Shown one piece after another: positions 49,641 to 58,237 of a stretch of DNA of 58,237 nucleotides. A model generated the notes under the pieces. That model ran no database searches. It was not told the origin of the DNA and worked only from the letters and a program-made list of their open reading frames with translations. The position numbers and the translations under genes are program-made. The stretch comes from Saprospiraceae bacterium (GTDB lineage: Bacteria > Bacteroidota > Bacteroidia > Chitinophagales > Saprospiraceae), in the NCBI GenBank assembly GCA_027488135.1, contig JAIYCH010000023.1, positions 1 through 58,237 of the forward strand, in the 5' to 3' direction. Position 1 is the stretch's first letter. Every line of letters begins with the position of its first letter.

Positions 49641-52600
49641 ATGGATCAGAGAGAAGTTTGGAAAAAATACATCACGGCACAATCCAAAATATTAGAACAT
49701 AAATCTAAACCTATTTCAATTGACACGACAAAAAGCGTTCAAAGAAATGGTTTAAAATTAAATCTTTCTATTGACCAAGAAATATTTAAAGAAATATTCA
49801 AGAAAGAGGTTGAGGATGTTTTCAATATACAAAATTTTGATTTTAATAGTGGCTATATTCAAACAGATTTAGCTAATGTTTCAAGTATTACAACTGACAA
49901 ACTAAGTAAACTGAAGGAACTTGCTGAAATCTGTTATATAGACTTTAATGAAAACCCAGTTATTGAAGGACAAATCACAGAAAAAGAAAATATTATTAAA
50001 GAAGAATTAAAAAATATAATTGGTGATCTTCCAACGAGCTATCATTTTAATAAATCAGGACTGATTTATTTAACATTAGAGGAATGGAAGAAAGTCAACC
50101 AAATTCAGGGGCTAAATTTCAATAAAAAAGCTGGTGCGGTTTTTCAAATTAAACCCTCGCTGTTATTTCTTATTTCTAGTTTTTATAGAAAAATTGAAAT
50201 CTCCCAAAATGCGAACAAAATAACTGTTGTCGGTGAATTACACCATAACATATATGAATTATTTGAGAAGCATTTTGGTCTAGCCAAGCTTGGCAATCAA
50301 TTAGTTTTTACCTTTGCCAATGCAGATCAACTTAACCAACAAATTAAATTTTTAGAAAGACAAGAAATAATATTACCCAAGCCACAAGAGAACCGACTTT
50401 GTTTTGAATATGACAATATTTTCTATGAGCAATACGAATCAGATTTGAATTATGAGGCTTTTCGATTAAAAAGAGCACTCAAAAAATATTTTCCTGACAA
50501 TCCATTTGATTTTTATTATAAAACTGAATATTCATTTGATTTTAGAAAACTTGATAAAGGAATTGACGAACTTGAACTAAACGAAGATATATTTTGGAAT
50601 AGATTGTTTTCTGAAATAAACGGAGACGAATTTCAAGTGAGCCAAACGCATAGAACAATTTCATTTGACTTTGAAACAGAAGAAGAATTAAATGACAAAA
50701 TATTTTTTATTAAATCATTTCAATTTTTTGACATTTACGATTTAGGAGAAAGACATAAATTCAAGTTTAACATCAAATTTGAAACTGAATTACATGAATT
50801 ACAGGGCAATTTGAAACAAGAGTTTCCAAATCTTATAACAAAGTTAGTTGCAAATGGAGAGAAGCTCATATTCCGTCATTTTTACCAAACTGGAAACAAA
50901 ACAGAAATCCTTGCACGATTGCATAATCAATTAGAAGATAGTGTTAATTCGAAAAAGTTTGGATTTACAATAAATGACACTTTCCAAGAAAAATACCTTT
51001 GTGAGGAAAACTTTGAACTAAAAGTTGAGCAAGAAGAAGAAAAACTATCTAAATTATTACGAGAGGATTTTTATTTCGGCAATCTAAAAGAAAAATTCTA
51101 TTTGGGTAAATTACAAAAAGTTAATTATCCAGATCTATATTTTGTTGTTGATGAAGATAGAATGGAAGAGGTAAAGGAAAATTATTCAAAAGAAATTGTA
51201 AAAGCAATTTTTCCAGACCTCAAAGGGGAAAAAGATAAAATAAAGCGTCTGGTGGATTCTGTTTTGAAGCTTGATGATGATAAAGCTAAACTACCAAATG
51301 ACAATGCTAAAGTTTTCTTATACAATTCATCAAAAGCTAAAAAGATTGAAAATATTGAGTATCTGCTGAACAAAACAAGCACAGAATGGAAAGATTTTGA
51401 AAACAATCTTTTTTCAACATCCCTAAACGAATCTCAAAAACAAGCCATTTATAAATCGTTATATGCAGAAGAATTGGCACTAATTCAAGGGCCACCTGGA
51501 ACGGGTAAATCAACAGCAATAGCTGAAATAATTTGGCAGCATATTAGAAAAGCATCGAAGCAAAAAATACTTTTAACCTCAGAGACCAATCTTGCTGTGG
51601 ATAATGCCATTGACCGCTTGAAGAATGGACTAAACAATATTGTAAAGCCAATTCGTTTCGGAAAGACGGAAAACTTAGAATCTGAAGGATATTTTTATTC
51701 CCTTGAAGCCATTGAACATTGGCAAATCAGCGATTCTACTCAAAGAAACACAGTCTCTCATTGGATAAACAACATTATAAACCGAGTTTCAAACCAAGAA
51801 GATGAACAAATTAATTCAGCATTAGAGAAATGGAAAAGCCACTTACAAAAGCCAAGTATTGAGACTAAGAAGCTTTTTGTCGATAAATATTTAGAATATG
51901 TAAACCTTATTGGAGCCACGGGAAGTTCCATTGGAAAGTTAAACTCAGAAAATAAATGGACTTCTTTTTTTCGTTCTTATTTGAATGTTTTTGATAGAGA
52001 AAATTACAAAAAAAGTTCTTTTGATAAATCTGCGAAAAGCAGATGTTACAGTGTTGAAATTAATTTTGACACAATAATTATGGATGAAGCAAGTAAAGCA
52101 ACTCCACCCGAACTTGCTTTACCTATTTTGTTTGGTAAGAAGTCTATTATAGTAGGTGACCATAGACAATTACCTCCAATGATTGACGGAGAGGAAATTA
52201 AAGATTTACTTAATTCTATAGGAGAAAAAGAATTAGCGAAGATCCTATCACATAAAGAATTTGAAACATCACAATTTGAACGATTATTTTTAGATATTGA
52301 CGAAAGTATAAAGGGAACATTTGACACACAATATCGAATGCACCCAGCAATCAATGAAGCAATTGCACCATTTTACAAAAATGACGGTGGTCTAAATTGC
52401 GGTTTACCCTTAGAAGAAAATTATCACGATTCATTTAACAAATGGGATTCAAGGTATCACGGTTTACATTTCAAAAATATTATTTCACCGGACATACACA
52501 CGATATGGGTAGATGTGTTAACACCCGAAATTAAGGACGGAACATCAAGAGTTAATATCGGAGAAATTGAAGCGATTGACAACATTTTGAATGTTCTAAA

Positions 52601-53084
52601 AAACTGCAATGGGAAAAATGAATTTGACCAGTGGATTTTCCCAAAAAGCCTTGAAGAAAAACAGATTGGACTTATCAGCTTTTATGGAAAACAAATTCAA
52701 TATATCAACACTATGCTCAAAGAAAAGCATAGTGAAGTTCCTATTAGGCTAAGCACAGTTGATAAATTTCAAGGAATGGAAAGAAATATCATCATTGTTT
52801 CAATGGTCCGGAGTAATAAACTGGCCTCCTTTCAAGATCAAGCTGAAGACTTTAATCTTTATCCAGAATTAGGGTATCCACTTCAGGAAAGTCTAGGTTT
52901 TGCCGAATCTCCAAACCGTTTGAATGTTGCTTTATCAAGAGCAAGACGGTTACTTATTGTAGTTGGTAATAGTAACCACTTCTGCCGAAAGGACATTTAC
53001 AAAAATGTTTTTGAGACCATTAAGAAAAGCGGAAAAATAATTAGTGCTGAAGAATTACAAAACGCAATTGAAAAAAATGTATAG
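49641..53084 (+). CDS. SF1 (UPF1/Dna2-like) helicase with large novel N-terminal region
   Basis: A 1147-aa protein. The C-terminal half is an SF1B helicase: Walker A GPPGTGKS at 617-624, Walker B MDEASKATPPELAL with D815-E816, motif III GDHRQLPP at 839-846, QYRMHP, TVDKFQGMERNIIIVSMV and NVALSRARR. These belong to the UPF1-like group that unwinds DNA or RNA 5'-to-3'. The first ~590 residues match no family I know; they look like degenerate alpha/beta repeats about 100-150 residues long, each ending in an F-x-F strand and an LN-x-x-I helix (for example around 230, 350 and 420). It overlaps the next gene by 8 bp, so the two proteins are probably made together. Confidence 0.88.
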   Translation: MDQREVWKKYITAQSKILEHKSKPISIDTTKSVQRNGLKLNLSIDQEIFKEIFKKEVEDVFNIQNFDFNSGYIQTDLANVSSITTDKLSKLKELAEICYIDFNENPVIEGQITEKENIIKEELKNIIGDLPTSYHFNKSGLIYLTLEEWKKVNQIQGLNFNKKAGAVFQIKPSLLFLISSFYRKIEISQNANKITVVGELHHNIYELFEKHFGLAKLGNQLVFTFANADQLNQQIKFLERQEIILPKPQENRLCFEYDNIFYEQYESDLNYEAFRLKRALKKYFPDNPFDFYYKTEYSFDFRKLDKGIDELELNEDIFWNRLFSEINGDEFQVSQTHRTISFDFETEEELNDKIFFIKSFQFFDIYDLGERHKFKFNIKFETELHELQGNLKQEFPNLITKLVANGEKLIFRHFYQTGNKTEILARLHNQLEDSVNSKKFGFTINDTFQEKYLCEENFELKVEQEEEKLSKLLREDFYFGNLKEKFYLGKLQKVNYPDLYFVVDEDRMEEVKENYSKEIVKAIFPDLKGEKDKIKRLVDSVLKLDDDKAKLPNDNAKVFLYNSSKAKKIENIEYLLNKTSTEWKDFENNLFSTSLNESQKQAIYKSLYAEELALIQGPPGTGKSTAIAEIIWQHIRKASKQKILLTSETNLAVDNAIDRLKNGLNNIVKPIRFGKTENLESEGYFYSLEAIEHWQISDSTQRNTVSHWINNIINRVSNQEDEQINSALEKWKSHLQKPSIETKKLFVDKYLEYVNLIGATGSSIGKLNSENKWTSFFRSYLNVFDRENYKKSSFDKSAKSRCYSVEINFDTIIMDEASKATPPELALPILFGKKSIIVGDHRQLPPMIDGEEIKDLLNSIGEKELAKILSHKEFETSQFERLFLDIDESIKGTFDTQYRMHPAINEAIAPFYKNDGGLNCGLPLEENYHDSFNKWDSRYHGLHFKNIISPDIHTIWVDVLTPEIKDGTSRVNIGEIEAIDNILNVLKNCNGKNEFDQWIFPKSLEEKQIGLISFYGKQIQYINTMLKEKHSEVPIRLSTVDKFQGMERNIIIVSMVRSNKLASFQDQAEDFNLYPELGYPLQESLGFAESPNRLNVALSRARRLLIVVGNSNHFCRKDIYKNVFETIKKSGKIISAEELQNAIEKNV

Positions 53085-56000
53085 TAGTAAATCGACATAC
53101 GCCATATTTCCGTTTGAATGGACTGTAAAATCCACTTCTTGCCAAATTCGTTACAGAAAAGCATTTGACATCAACGAAATTGATGAGATTTTTTGTTCAA
53201 TCATCAACGCAAAAGAAAACCTAATAAATATTTCAGATTTAGCAATTCTGTTAGGATTCAACTTACAGGATTTAGCTGAAATTGATGTTTTAAACATTTA
53301 TCTAAAAAATCTATCGGAATTTAACCTTATTGAGATAAAGCAGGGTACAATTCAATTAACAGCTTCAGGACAAGAGGCATTACAAAGTAAACTGAAATAC
53401 AAATATTACTTCTCATTTACAGAATTATTTGAAAACCAAACAGCAACAGGGGAAAACTTTGATTTTTCGTATAAAAGTATTTTTGATTTAGAAAACCAAT
53501 TATCTCATATTAGAGAGATTAAAGACAAAATACATGAACATCAAGAATTAGAAAAGAAACTTCAATTCCAACTTTTTGGAAAAGATATATATAAAGGTGA
53601 GATAGTCGATCTCTATGAATGCAGTACACATATATGTTACAAAAAAATCTCACTACAAATAGAAATTATAGAAGTTGAAAATAAGTTTCAGTTAGCAATT
53701 TTTAAATCGGGGGCTAACAAGCAGGAAATTCAAAATTTAATCGACTTACCAGAAAATGCTGAAATTAAAAGGAAGTTAATTAGGAAAGGAATGTATCATC
53801 ACATTCTTTCAGAAAAGAACTCAATCACTAGGCAAGATATAGTAACATATAAAGACTTATGGAATTGGCATGAACTTGCCGAAAACCCAAAACTTGATTG
53901 GAGAGACACAAGTATCTTTGAATTGTTCCGAGAAAATGGAGACGGGAGCATTTGGAGTTCTATTTCTGAAAAAGCACCTATTGAAAGCATAAAGTCCGTT
54001 ATTCAAAAATATGTTGAATATTGGAATTGGACAACTCTTACAGAAAGATTTGATAATGTTTTTATTAAGGAGCAGATTGAAAATTTTGATTGGGATTTTG
54101 GAGAATTATCATACCAAGAATCTGATTTTGTAATATCGCTACTCTCAAATAAAAATCTTAAAGACCGAAATTGGGATTGGACTTATTTGTCAAAAACTCT
54201 ACCAGACGAGTATATTGAAAATCACATTGAAGATTTAAATTGGGACTTTTTTGCAATTACTGAAAGTAAGAACAATGTTTTAAAAAATACATTTATCGCT
54301 TACCGAGATAAACTTGATGCACTAATTTCTAAAAACTGGAATTGGCAATTTATTTCAAAGGAAATAAATCTCAAATTTCTATACAACAACATTTCTGGGC
54401 TTGCAAGCAAATTAAACTGGCACACGGTTTTAATCCGTTTCTTTTGTAATGAAGAGATTACCACAAAATGTTTGAAAGATGACATTTTTAAAAAACTTTT
54501 AAAACTTCACTTACCAGAAGATTATGTTGTTGCTCATCAAAAGTATCACTGGACAATTGAACTTATTGATTTTCTCGAAGAACTAAATTTGATACATTGG
54601 GAAAGTAAAAAATACATACATGGCTTTGATACAAATGAAAGTGTTGAATGGAAGAGAACCATTTTTAAGAAATACCATACTTACATAACATCTGAGAGCG
54701 GATTTTTGAATGTAAGCAGAAATATTTCTGATTACTCTTTGATAGAAGAATATTTAGACTTTGCTTGGAACTGGGAGGCAATATCGCAAAACAAAAGAAT
54801 ACTCAGCAATCCTTCATTTATAGAAAATGCTTTTATTGGAGAACTAACTTATTCAAACAATTTAGTATGGGTTGAAATTTTAATACATTCAAATTTTGAC
54901 GTTTCCTTCTGGAATAAAAACTTAGAGGTATTTTACAATACAACAGAAAGCGAAAAACAAATTCAATTTTGGAAAACGCTAACACAGAAAGAAAAGACAG
55001 AATTCGTTCTGGCAAACAAGTATTTTCCTTGGGATTGGCGTTTTATTACAGAAAACTGTTCAGAAGACGTAATTCTGGATAGTTTTGATGATATAGAATT
55101 GTTTGGGAAATGGGATTGGGAAATTGCAACCCGAAAAATTGAAAAGAATACTATTCTTGGGCTTTTGAAAGATTTTACACCATTCGTTGATTGGAAATAT
55201 TTGATAAATGAAGTATTTACAGTAGAAAATGAACTTGCAATTGATGCAGACCTTGTAAAAATTGCTGATTGTTTAACTCTTTTAGATTCAGAAAAACGAA
55301 AAGAACTTTGGAAAGACATAACGAAAAAGTTCCCATTTAAAACTTTATTCCCAATTATTGAAGCAACCAAGAAATTAGTAACATTTGATTGGGATTGGGA
55401 TTACATTTCAAATCATAAGCATTTCCCAACTGATTTCGGAACACTCAATCTTTTCAGAGAAAAAATAAACTGGGGTATTTTCTCAGCAAATGAATCGATA
55501 CAGAAAAAGTTTTCATATAGAAAAGATGAGTGGACATATAAAGAGTATTTTAATTATAGTTTAAAGTATTTAAAGTCATACAGCTCTAACTGGAATTGGA
55601 ATAACATAAGTAGAATTTCAGACCTAAACAATAACAGAGATATCGTTAGTATTTTTCAGGAAAAATGGGATTGGAATTACTTAAGTGAATTTGGAGCTTT
55701 TTTATTACCTAAAAAACGAGATAATTTTCATTACCTCTTAACTCTTTTATCTGGATACCCACTTATTGAATTTACTCTGCTATCAAAACGAAAAGATATT
55801 ATAATTGATAGTAGCTTAATACTTGAATATAGAGACAAGAATTGGGATTGGCAAGTTTTATCAGAGAACGAAAAGGCTGAAATAACAAATGATTTAATTT
55901 TAGAGTTGACTGACAAAAATTGGAACTGGCAAGCTCTTTCGAAACGAAAAAACATTAAATTTAACAATGAGACGCTTTTACAACTAATAGATAAAGATTG

Positions 56001-57564
56001 GGATTGGAATTATTTATCCAAAAACGAAAATATTGTTTTCAATGCAGAGTTTATTGAAAAAACTAGAATTAAGCCTTGGAATTGGAGATTAATTTCTCAA
56101 CACAAATCCTTTTTGCCAACTCTTGAAATGCTAACTCTCACCAAAGATTTCGATTTAGATTGGAAATTCTTATCACAACATTCTAGTTTAAACCCTATAA
56201 AAGAGCTACTTGCAAGGTTTGAAACAAAATGGGATTGGTGGAGCATTACACAAAATCAGCAAATCGATTTTACCGATATTGATTTAATTGAGCGGTTTGC
56301 AGACAAATGGAATTGGCGCTTTATTTGTGAATCAGGAAAACTGATATTAAATAATCAGATTTTAAACCAATTTAAAGAGTTATTAAAGTGGGATTTAATT
56401 TCAGCTAACACCAATATAAATTTCACAAAAGAGATTATTCAAGAGTTCAAACAGTATTGGAACTGGACGGCACTCAAAGAAAACAAACGAGTTGAAGAAC
56501 TTTTGGGAAGTTATGTTTCAAATATAATAGAAGACAGTACCCTCTTGACTTTTATTTATAAAATTCAACAACAACCTTCACGTTGGAGTGGTAATATTTA
56601 TCACTTTTCACATATAGATAACGCAGTTCAAATAATACGAGAAAAGAAAATAAAATCACGTGATACTGCAAATCAACTATCTGATTCTGCTGGGAATGTG
56701 GTCAACTCGAGGCCCGATGCTCATTCATATGCCAGATTTTATTTTAGACCACATACACAAACTCAATTTTACAATGAATATTTAGGTATTGACATTAACA
56801 TGGGATTCAAAGATATAACTGGGGAATGGCAATCTTGGTATGAAAACGAGTATCGATCATTGGATTTTCCGAAATGTCCTAAACCAATTTATTTTGAATT
56901 TTCACTACAAGAGGTCTTATTTGCAATTTTTGAAAAGTGTAATATCAGTACTGGAAATATGCAAAGGGAAAGGACAAAATTTGGCCAGATTGAACAAATG
57001 ATTTCTCTTTTCAATTTTCAAGACTTATTCATAATTCCTGGAAAGGATAAGGAAGAATGGAGGAAATTTAGAGAATATGCCCAGCAAGAGTTTATGATTC
57101 AAGGTGAATTAGATTTTTCTTCACTTAAATATTGCAAGGTAATTTGTGCAAATCAAGAAGATCGAGCTTTGTTAATAAAGTTACTTGGAACAGGTTCAAT
57201 TGATTTTTTAGATAATATAGTTATAGACGAATTGTATTATCAAAATAAAAACCCTTCTATTTACCATAGTGTTGAAAATGACAGAATAAAGCTCATGTCA
57301 AATAAAAAAGCAGAAGGCTATTTCATATTATTATGTAAAAATATTTCCCTATTGGAGATTATTGAAGGAGATGTTTTAAAACAAGAAAAGGATAAAATAA
57401 CTTTCAAGTCAAAAATTGAATTTATTAACTTATCAAAAATTGATATTACAATTAAGTATGTTGATGAAATTTACCAAGAATGGTTTATTCTATCTAATTA
57501 TGCACTAGTGAAAAAAGATTACGATGAAATTAAATTCAAAACCACATATAGAAAAGCCCTTTAA
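53077..57564 (+). CDS. giant WxW-repeat protein with C-terminal DarT-like ADP-ribosyltransferase domain
   Basis: About 1495 aa from the ATG at 53077, chosen because it overlaps the helicase stop by 8 bp (ATG-TATAG) and drops 11 poorly placed residues. Layout: a winged-helix-like N-terminus (about 20-105, with NISDLAILLGF and LIEIKQGTIQLTASGQEAL), a short helical linker, then some 30 repeats centred on W-[N/D]-W (about 262-1135). The C-terminal domain (about 1165-1370) matches DarT (DUF4433): YHFSHIDN at 1175, ARFYFRPHTQTQFY, and AQQEFMI with the likely catalytic Glu at 1338. DarT attaches ADP-ribose to thymidine in single-stranded DNA. A further ~120 beta-rich residues follow. A DarG-like macrodomain gene starts 29 bp downstream, supporting the toxin call. 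Confidence 0.85.
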   Translation: MYSSKSTYAIFPFEWTVKSTSCQIRYRKAFDINEIDEIFCSIINAKENLINISDLAILLGFNLQDLAEIDVLNIYLKNLSEFNLIEIKQGTIQLTASGQEALQSKLKYKYYFSFTELFENQTATGENFDFSYKSIFDLENQLSHIREIKDKIHEHQELEKKLQFQLFGKDIYKGEIVDLYECSTHICYKKISLQIEIIEVENKFQLAIFKSGANKQEIQNLIDLPENAEIKRKLIRKGMYHHILSEKNSITRQDIVTYKDLWNWHELAENPKLDWRDTSIFELFRENGDGSIWSSISEKAPIESIKSVIQKYVEYWNWTTLTERFDNVFIKEQIENFDWDFGELSYQESDFVISLLSNKNLKDRNWDWTYLSKTLPDEYIENHIEDLNWDFFAITESKNNVLKNTFIAYRDKLDALISKNWNWQFISKEINLKFLYNNISGLASKLNWHTVLIRFFCNEEITTKCLKDDIFKKLLKLHLPEDYVVAHQKYHWTIELIDFLEELNLIHWESKKYIHGFDTNESVEWKRTIFKKYHTYITSESGFLNVSRNISDYSLIEEYLDFAWNWEAISQNKRILSNPSFIENAFIGELTYSNNLVWVEILIHSNFDVSFWNKNLEVFYNTTESEKQIQFWKTLTQKEKTEFVLANKYFPWDWRFITENCSEDVILDSFDDIELFGKWDWEIATRKIEKNTILGLLKDFTPFVDWKYLINEVFTVENELAIDADLVKIADCLTLLDSEKRKELWKDITKKFPFKTLFPIIEATKKLVTFDWDWDYISNHKHFPTDFGTLNLFREKINWGIFSANESIQKKFSYRKDEWTYKEYFNYSLKYLKSYSSNWNWNNISRISDLNNNRDIVSIFQEKWDWNYLSEFGAFLLPKKRDNFHYLLTLLSGYPLIEFTLLSKRKDIIIDSSLILEYRDKNWDWQVLSENEKAEITNDLILELTDKNWNWQALSKRKNIKFNNETLLQLIDKDWDWNYLSKNENIVFNAEFIEKTRIKPWNWRLISQHKSFLPTLEMLTLTKDFDLDWKFLSQHSSLNPIKELLARFETKWDWWSITQNQQIDFTDIDLIERFADKWNWRFICESGKLILNNQILNQFKELLKWDLISANTNINFTKEIIQEFKQYWNWTALKENKRVEELLGSYVSNIIEDSTLLTFIYKIQQQPSRWSGNIYHFSHIDNAVQIIREKKIKSRDTANQLSDSAGNVVNSRPDAHSYARFYFRPHTQTQFYNEYLGIDINMGFKDITGEWQSWYENEYRSLDFPKCPKPIYFEFSLQEVLFAIFEKCNISTGNMQRERTKFGQIEQMISLFNFQDLFIIPGKDKEEWRKFREYAQQEFMIQGELDFSSLKYCKVICANQEDRALLIKLLGTGSIDFLDNIVIDELYYQNKNPSIYHSVENDRIKLMSNKKAEGYFILLCKNISLLEIIEGDVLKQEKDKITFKSKIEFINLSKIDITIKYVDEIYQEWFILSNYALVKKDYDEIKFKTTYRKAL
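53851..56480 (+). repeat. coding WxW repeat array, about 30 units
   Basis: Encoded repeats of roughly 25-45 residues with a core W-[N/D]-W-x-x-[L/I]-[S/T]. I count 17 exact W-N-W or W-D-W cores, plus at least a dozen units with only one Trp (DWKYL, NWGIF, KWDLIS). Cores are most regular between about 55620 and 56480, where spacing is tight, and degenerate in the middle. No known repeat family is assigned; regular spacing suggests a solenoid with Trp stacks. Confidence 0.85.
56557..57190 (+). other. DarT-like (DUF4433) domain within the giant protein
   Basis: The domain boundaries are approximate. The NAD-binding start YHFSHIDN, the central ARFYFRPHTQTQFY and the QQEF catalytic-Glu helix appear in the order and with the spacing of DarT toxins. 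All key residues expected in an active enzyme seem present, although I can compare only with motifs from memory. Confidence 0.8.
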
Positions 57565-57593
57565 ACTAATCAAAATCAGCATATTGTTTGACA

Positions 57594-58237
57594 ATGGCAA
57601 TTAAGCATATAAAAGGTAATATTTTCAGTTCAAAATGCCAGACACTTGTTAATACAGTAAACTGTATGGGAGTTATGGGTAAAGGAATTGCACTCGTTCA
57701 CAAGCTTCGTTACCCTGAAATGTATTTGGAATATAGGGAACACTGTAAAAACAAACTTATTAAAATAGGTTCATTATGGCTTTACACCAAAAAAGAAAAT
57801 GCTCCTTGGATCTTAAGTTTTCCTACAAAGTTTCATTGGAAATATCCAAGCAAAATAGAATGGATTGAACAAGGTTTGCAAAAATTTGTGGAAACCTATG
57901 ACAAAAAAGGAATTAATTCTATTGCGTTTCCTTTACTTGGAACACATAACGGAAGCCTTGAAACAAACGTAGTAAATGAACTTATGGAAAGATATTTAAG
58001 CAAGTGTTCAATAGACATTGAAATATACGACTATGACCCAAATGCAACTGATGATTTGTTCGCTTTTTTCAAAATAAAATGGTTATCGTTAGATGAAATG
58101 ACCATTAAAGCTGAAACTGGCATACAACCTCAGTACGCAAAGAAAATATCAGATATAATTCAAAATGGAGAAATAAACTCAATGATTGCATTAGCAAACT
58201 ATCACGGTATTGGCGAAAAAACACTAGAGAAGGCATT
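57594..58237 (+). CDS. DarG-like macrodomain antitoxin, 3' end cut by the window
   Basis: An open frame from ATG 57594 to the window end (214 codons, no stop). The macrodomain (1-150) starts with GNIFSSKCQTLVNTVNCMGV, then GKGIAL, SFPTKFHW with K79 at the place of the DarG lysine needed to remove ADP-ribose, and FPLLGTHNGSLE in place of the usual FPPLGCGNGGL loop. DarG reverses the DNA ADP-ribosylation made by DarT. Residues 199-214 (LANYHGIGEKTLEKA) look like a helix-hairpin-helix DNA-binding motif. It starts 29 bp after the DarT-like gene. Confidence 0.85.
   Translation, partial: MAIKHIKGNIFSSKCQTLVNTVNCMGVMGKGIALVHKLRYPEMYLEYREHCKNKLIKIGSLWLYTKKENAPWILSFPTKFHWKYPSKIEWIEQGLQKFVETYDKKGINSIAFPLLGTHNGSLETNVVNELMERYLSKCSIDIEIYDYDPNATDDLFAFFKIKWLSLDEMTIKAETGIQPQYAKKISDIIQNGEINSMIALANYHGIGEKTLEKA

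Noticed and set aside
54963-55370. 135-codon antisense ORF inside the WxW gene
   Set aside because: It is a shadow of the sense gene, whose continuous repeat pattern explains the region.
53851-56480. WxW array considered as WW domains or WD40 repeats
   Set aside because: WW domains have two Trp about 20 residues apart and WD40 repeats end in W-D at about 40-residue spacing with a G-H start; neither fits the W-[N/D]-W core here.
40313-58237. CRISPR array or mobile-element ends in the defence island
   Set aside because: No evenly spaced direct repeats with unique spacers, no transposase or integrase and no terminal inverted repeats were seen.

Overview
The window looks like a chromosomal segment of a Bacteroidota bacterium, most likely from the Saprospiraceae/Chitinophagales side. 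The evidence is AT-rich DNA, several matches to the Bacteroidota promoter (TTG, 19 nt, TAnnTTTG), a ~1,100-aa SecA of the Bacteroidota type, a TonB-dependent receptor with an N-terminal carboxypeptidase-like domain, DUF3127, and a tRNA without encoded CCA. The taxonomic call is inference from gene content.

Positions 1-40312 are mostly ordinary chromosome. From left to right they hold: a short operon ending in the first codons of a TetR regulator; an M61 peptidase; two tandem sulfatases, a lipoprotein and an M1 aminopeptidase; a five-gene minus-strand operon (SsuD-like monooxygenase, aldo/keto reductase, sodium:solute symporter, DUF547 protein, Mog/MoaB); two paralogous Cys-containing secreted proteins; a methyltransferase and MFS permease pair; a TonB-dependent receptor; RluF-like pseudouridine synthase; TerC and UspA; tRNA-Cys(GCA) with its own promoter and terminator; secA; tsaE, GH127 and kynureninase; gyrB; a GATase and ATP-grasp pair; DUF3127; a CPBP protease; GDPD; and selO.

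From 40313 to the right edge the window is a defence island. A type I restriction-modification operon runs hsdM, dinD, hsdS, DUF4365, an unknown gene, hsdR. After a 492-bp gap comes a second operon. It encodes a 1147-aa SF1/UPF1-like helicase and a ~1495-aa protein that translationally overlaps it. That large protein has an N-terminal winged-helix-like region, roughly 30 repeats built on a W-[N/D]-W motif, and a C-terminal DarT-like (DUF4433) DNA ADP-ribosyltransferase domain. The last gene is a DarG-like macrodomain protein, cut by the window edge.

The most interesting object is this helicase / WxW-repeat-DarT / macrodomain cassette. It looks like an expanded DarTG toxin-antitoxin or anti-phage system in which the toxin is fused to a large repeat scaffold and coupled to a helicase. 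The domain calls rest on motifs read by eye. The proposal that it is a distinct, undescribed architecture is inference.
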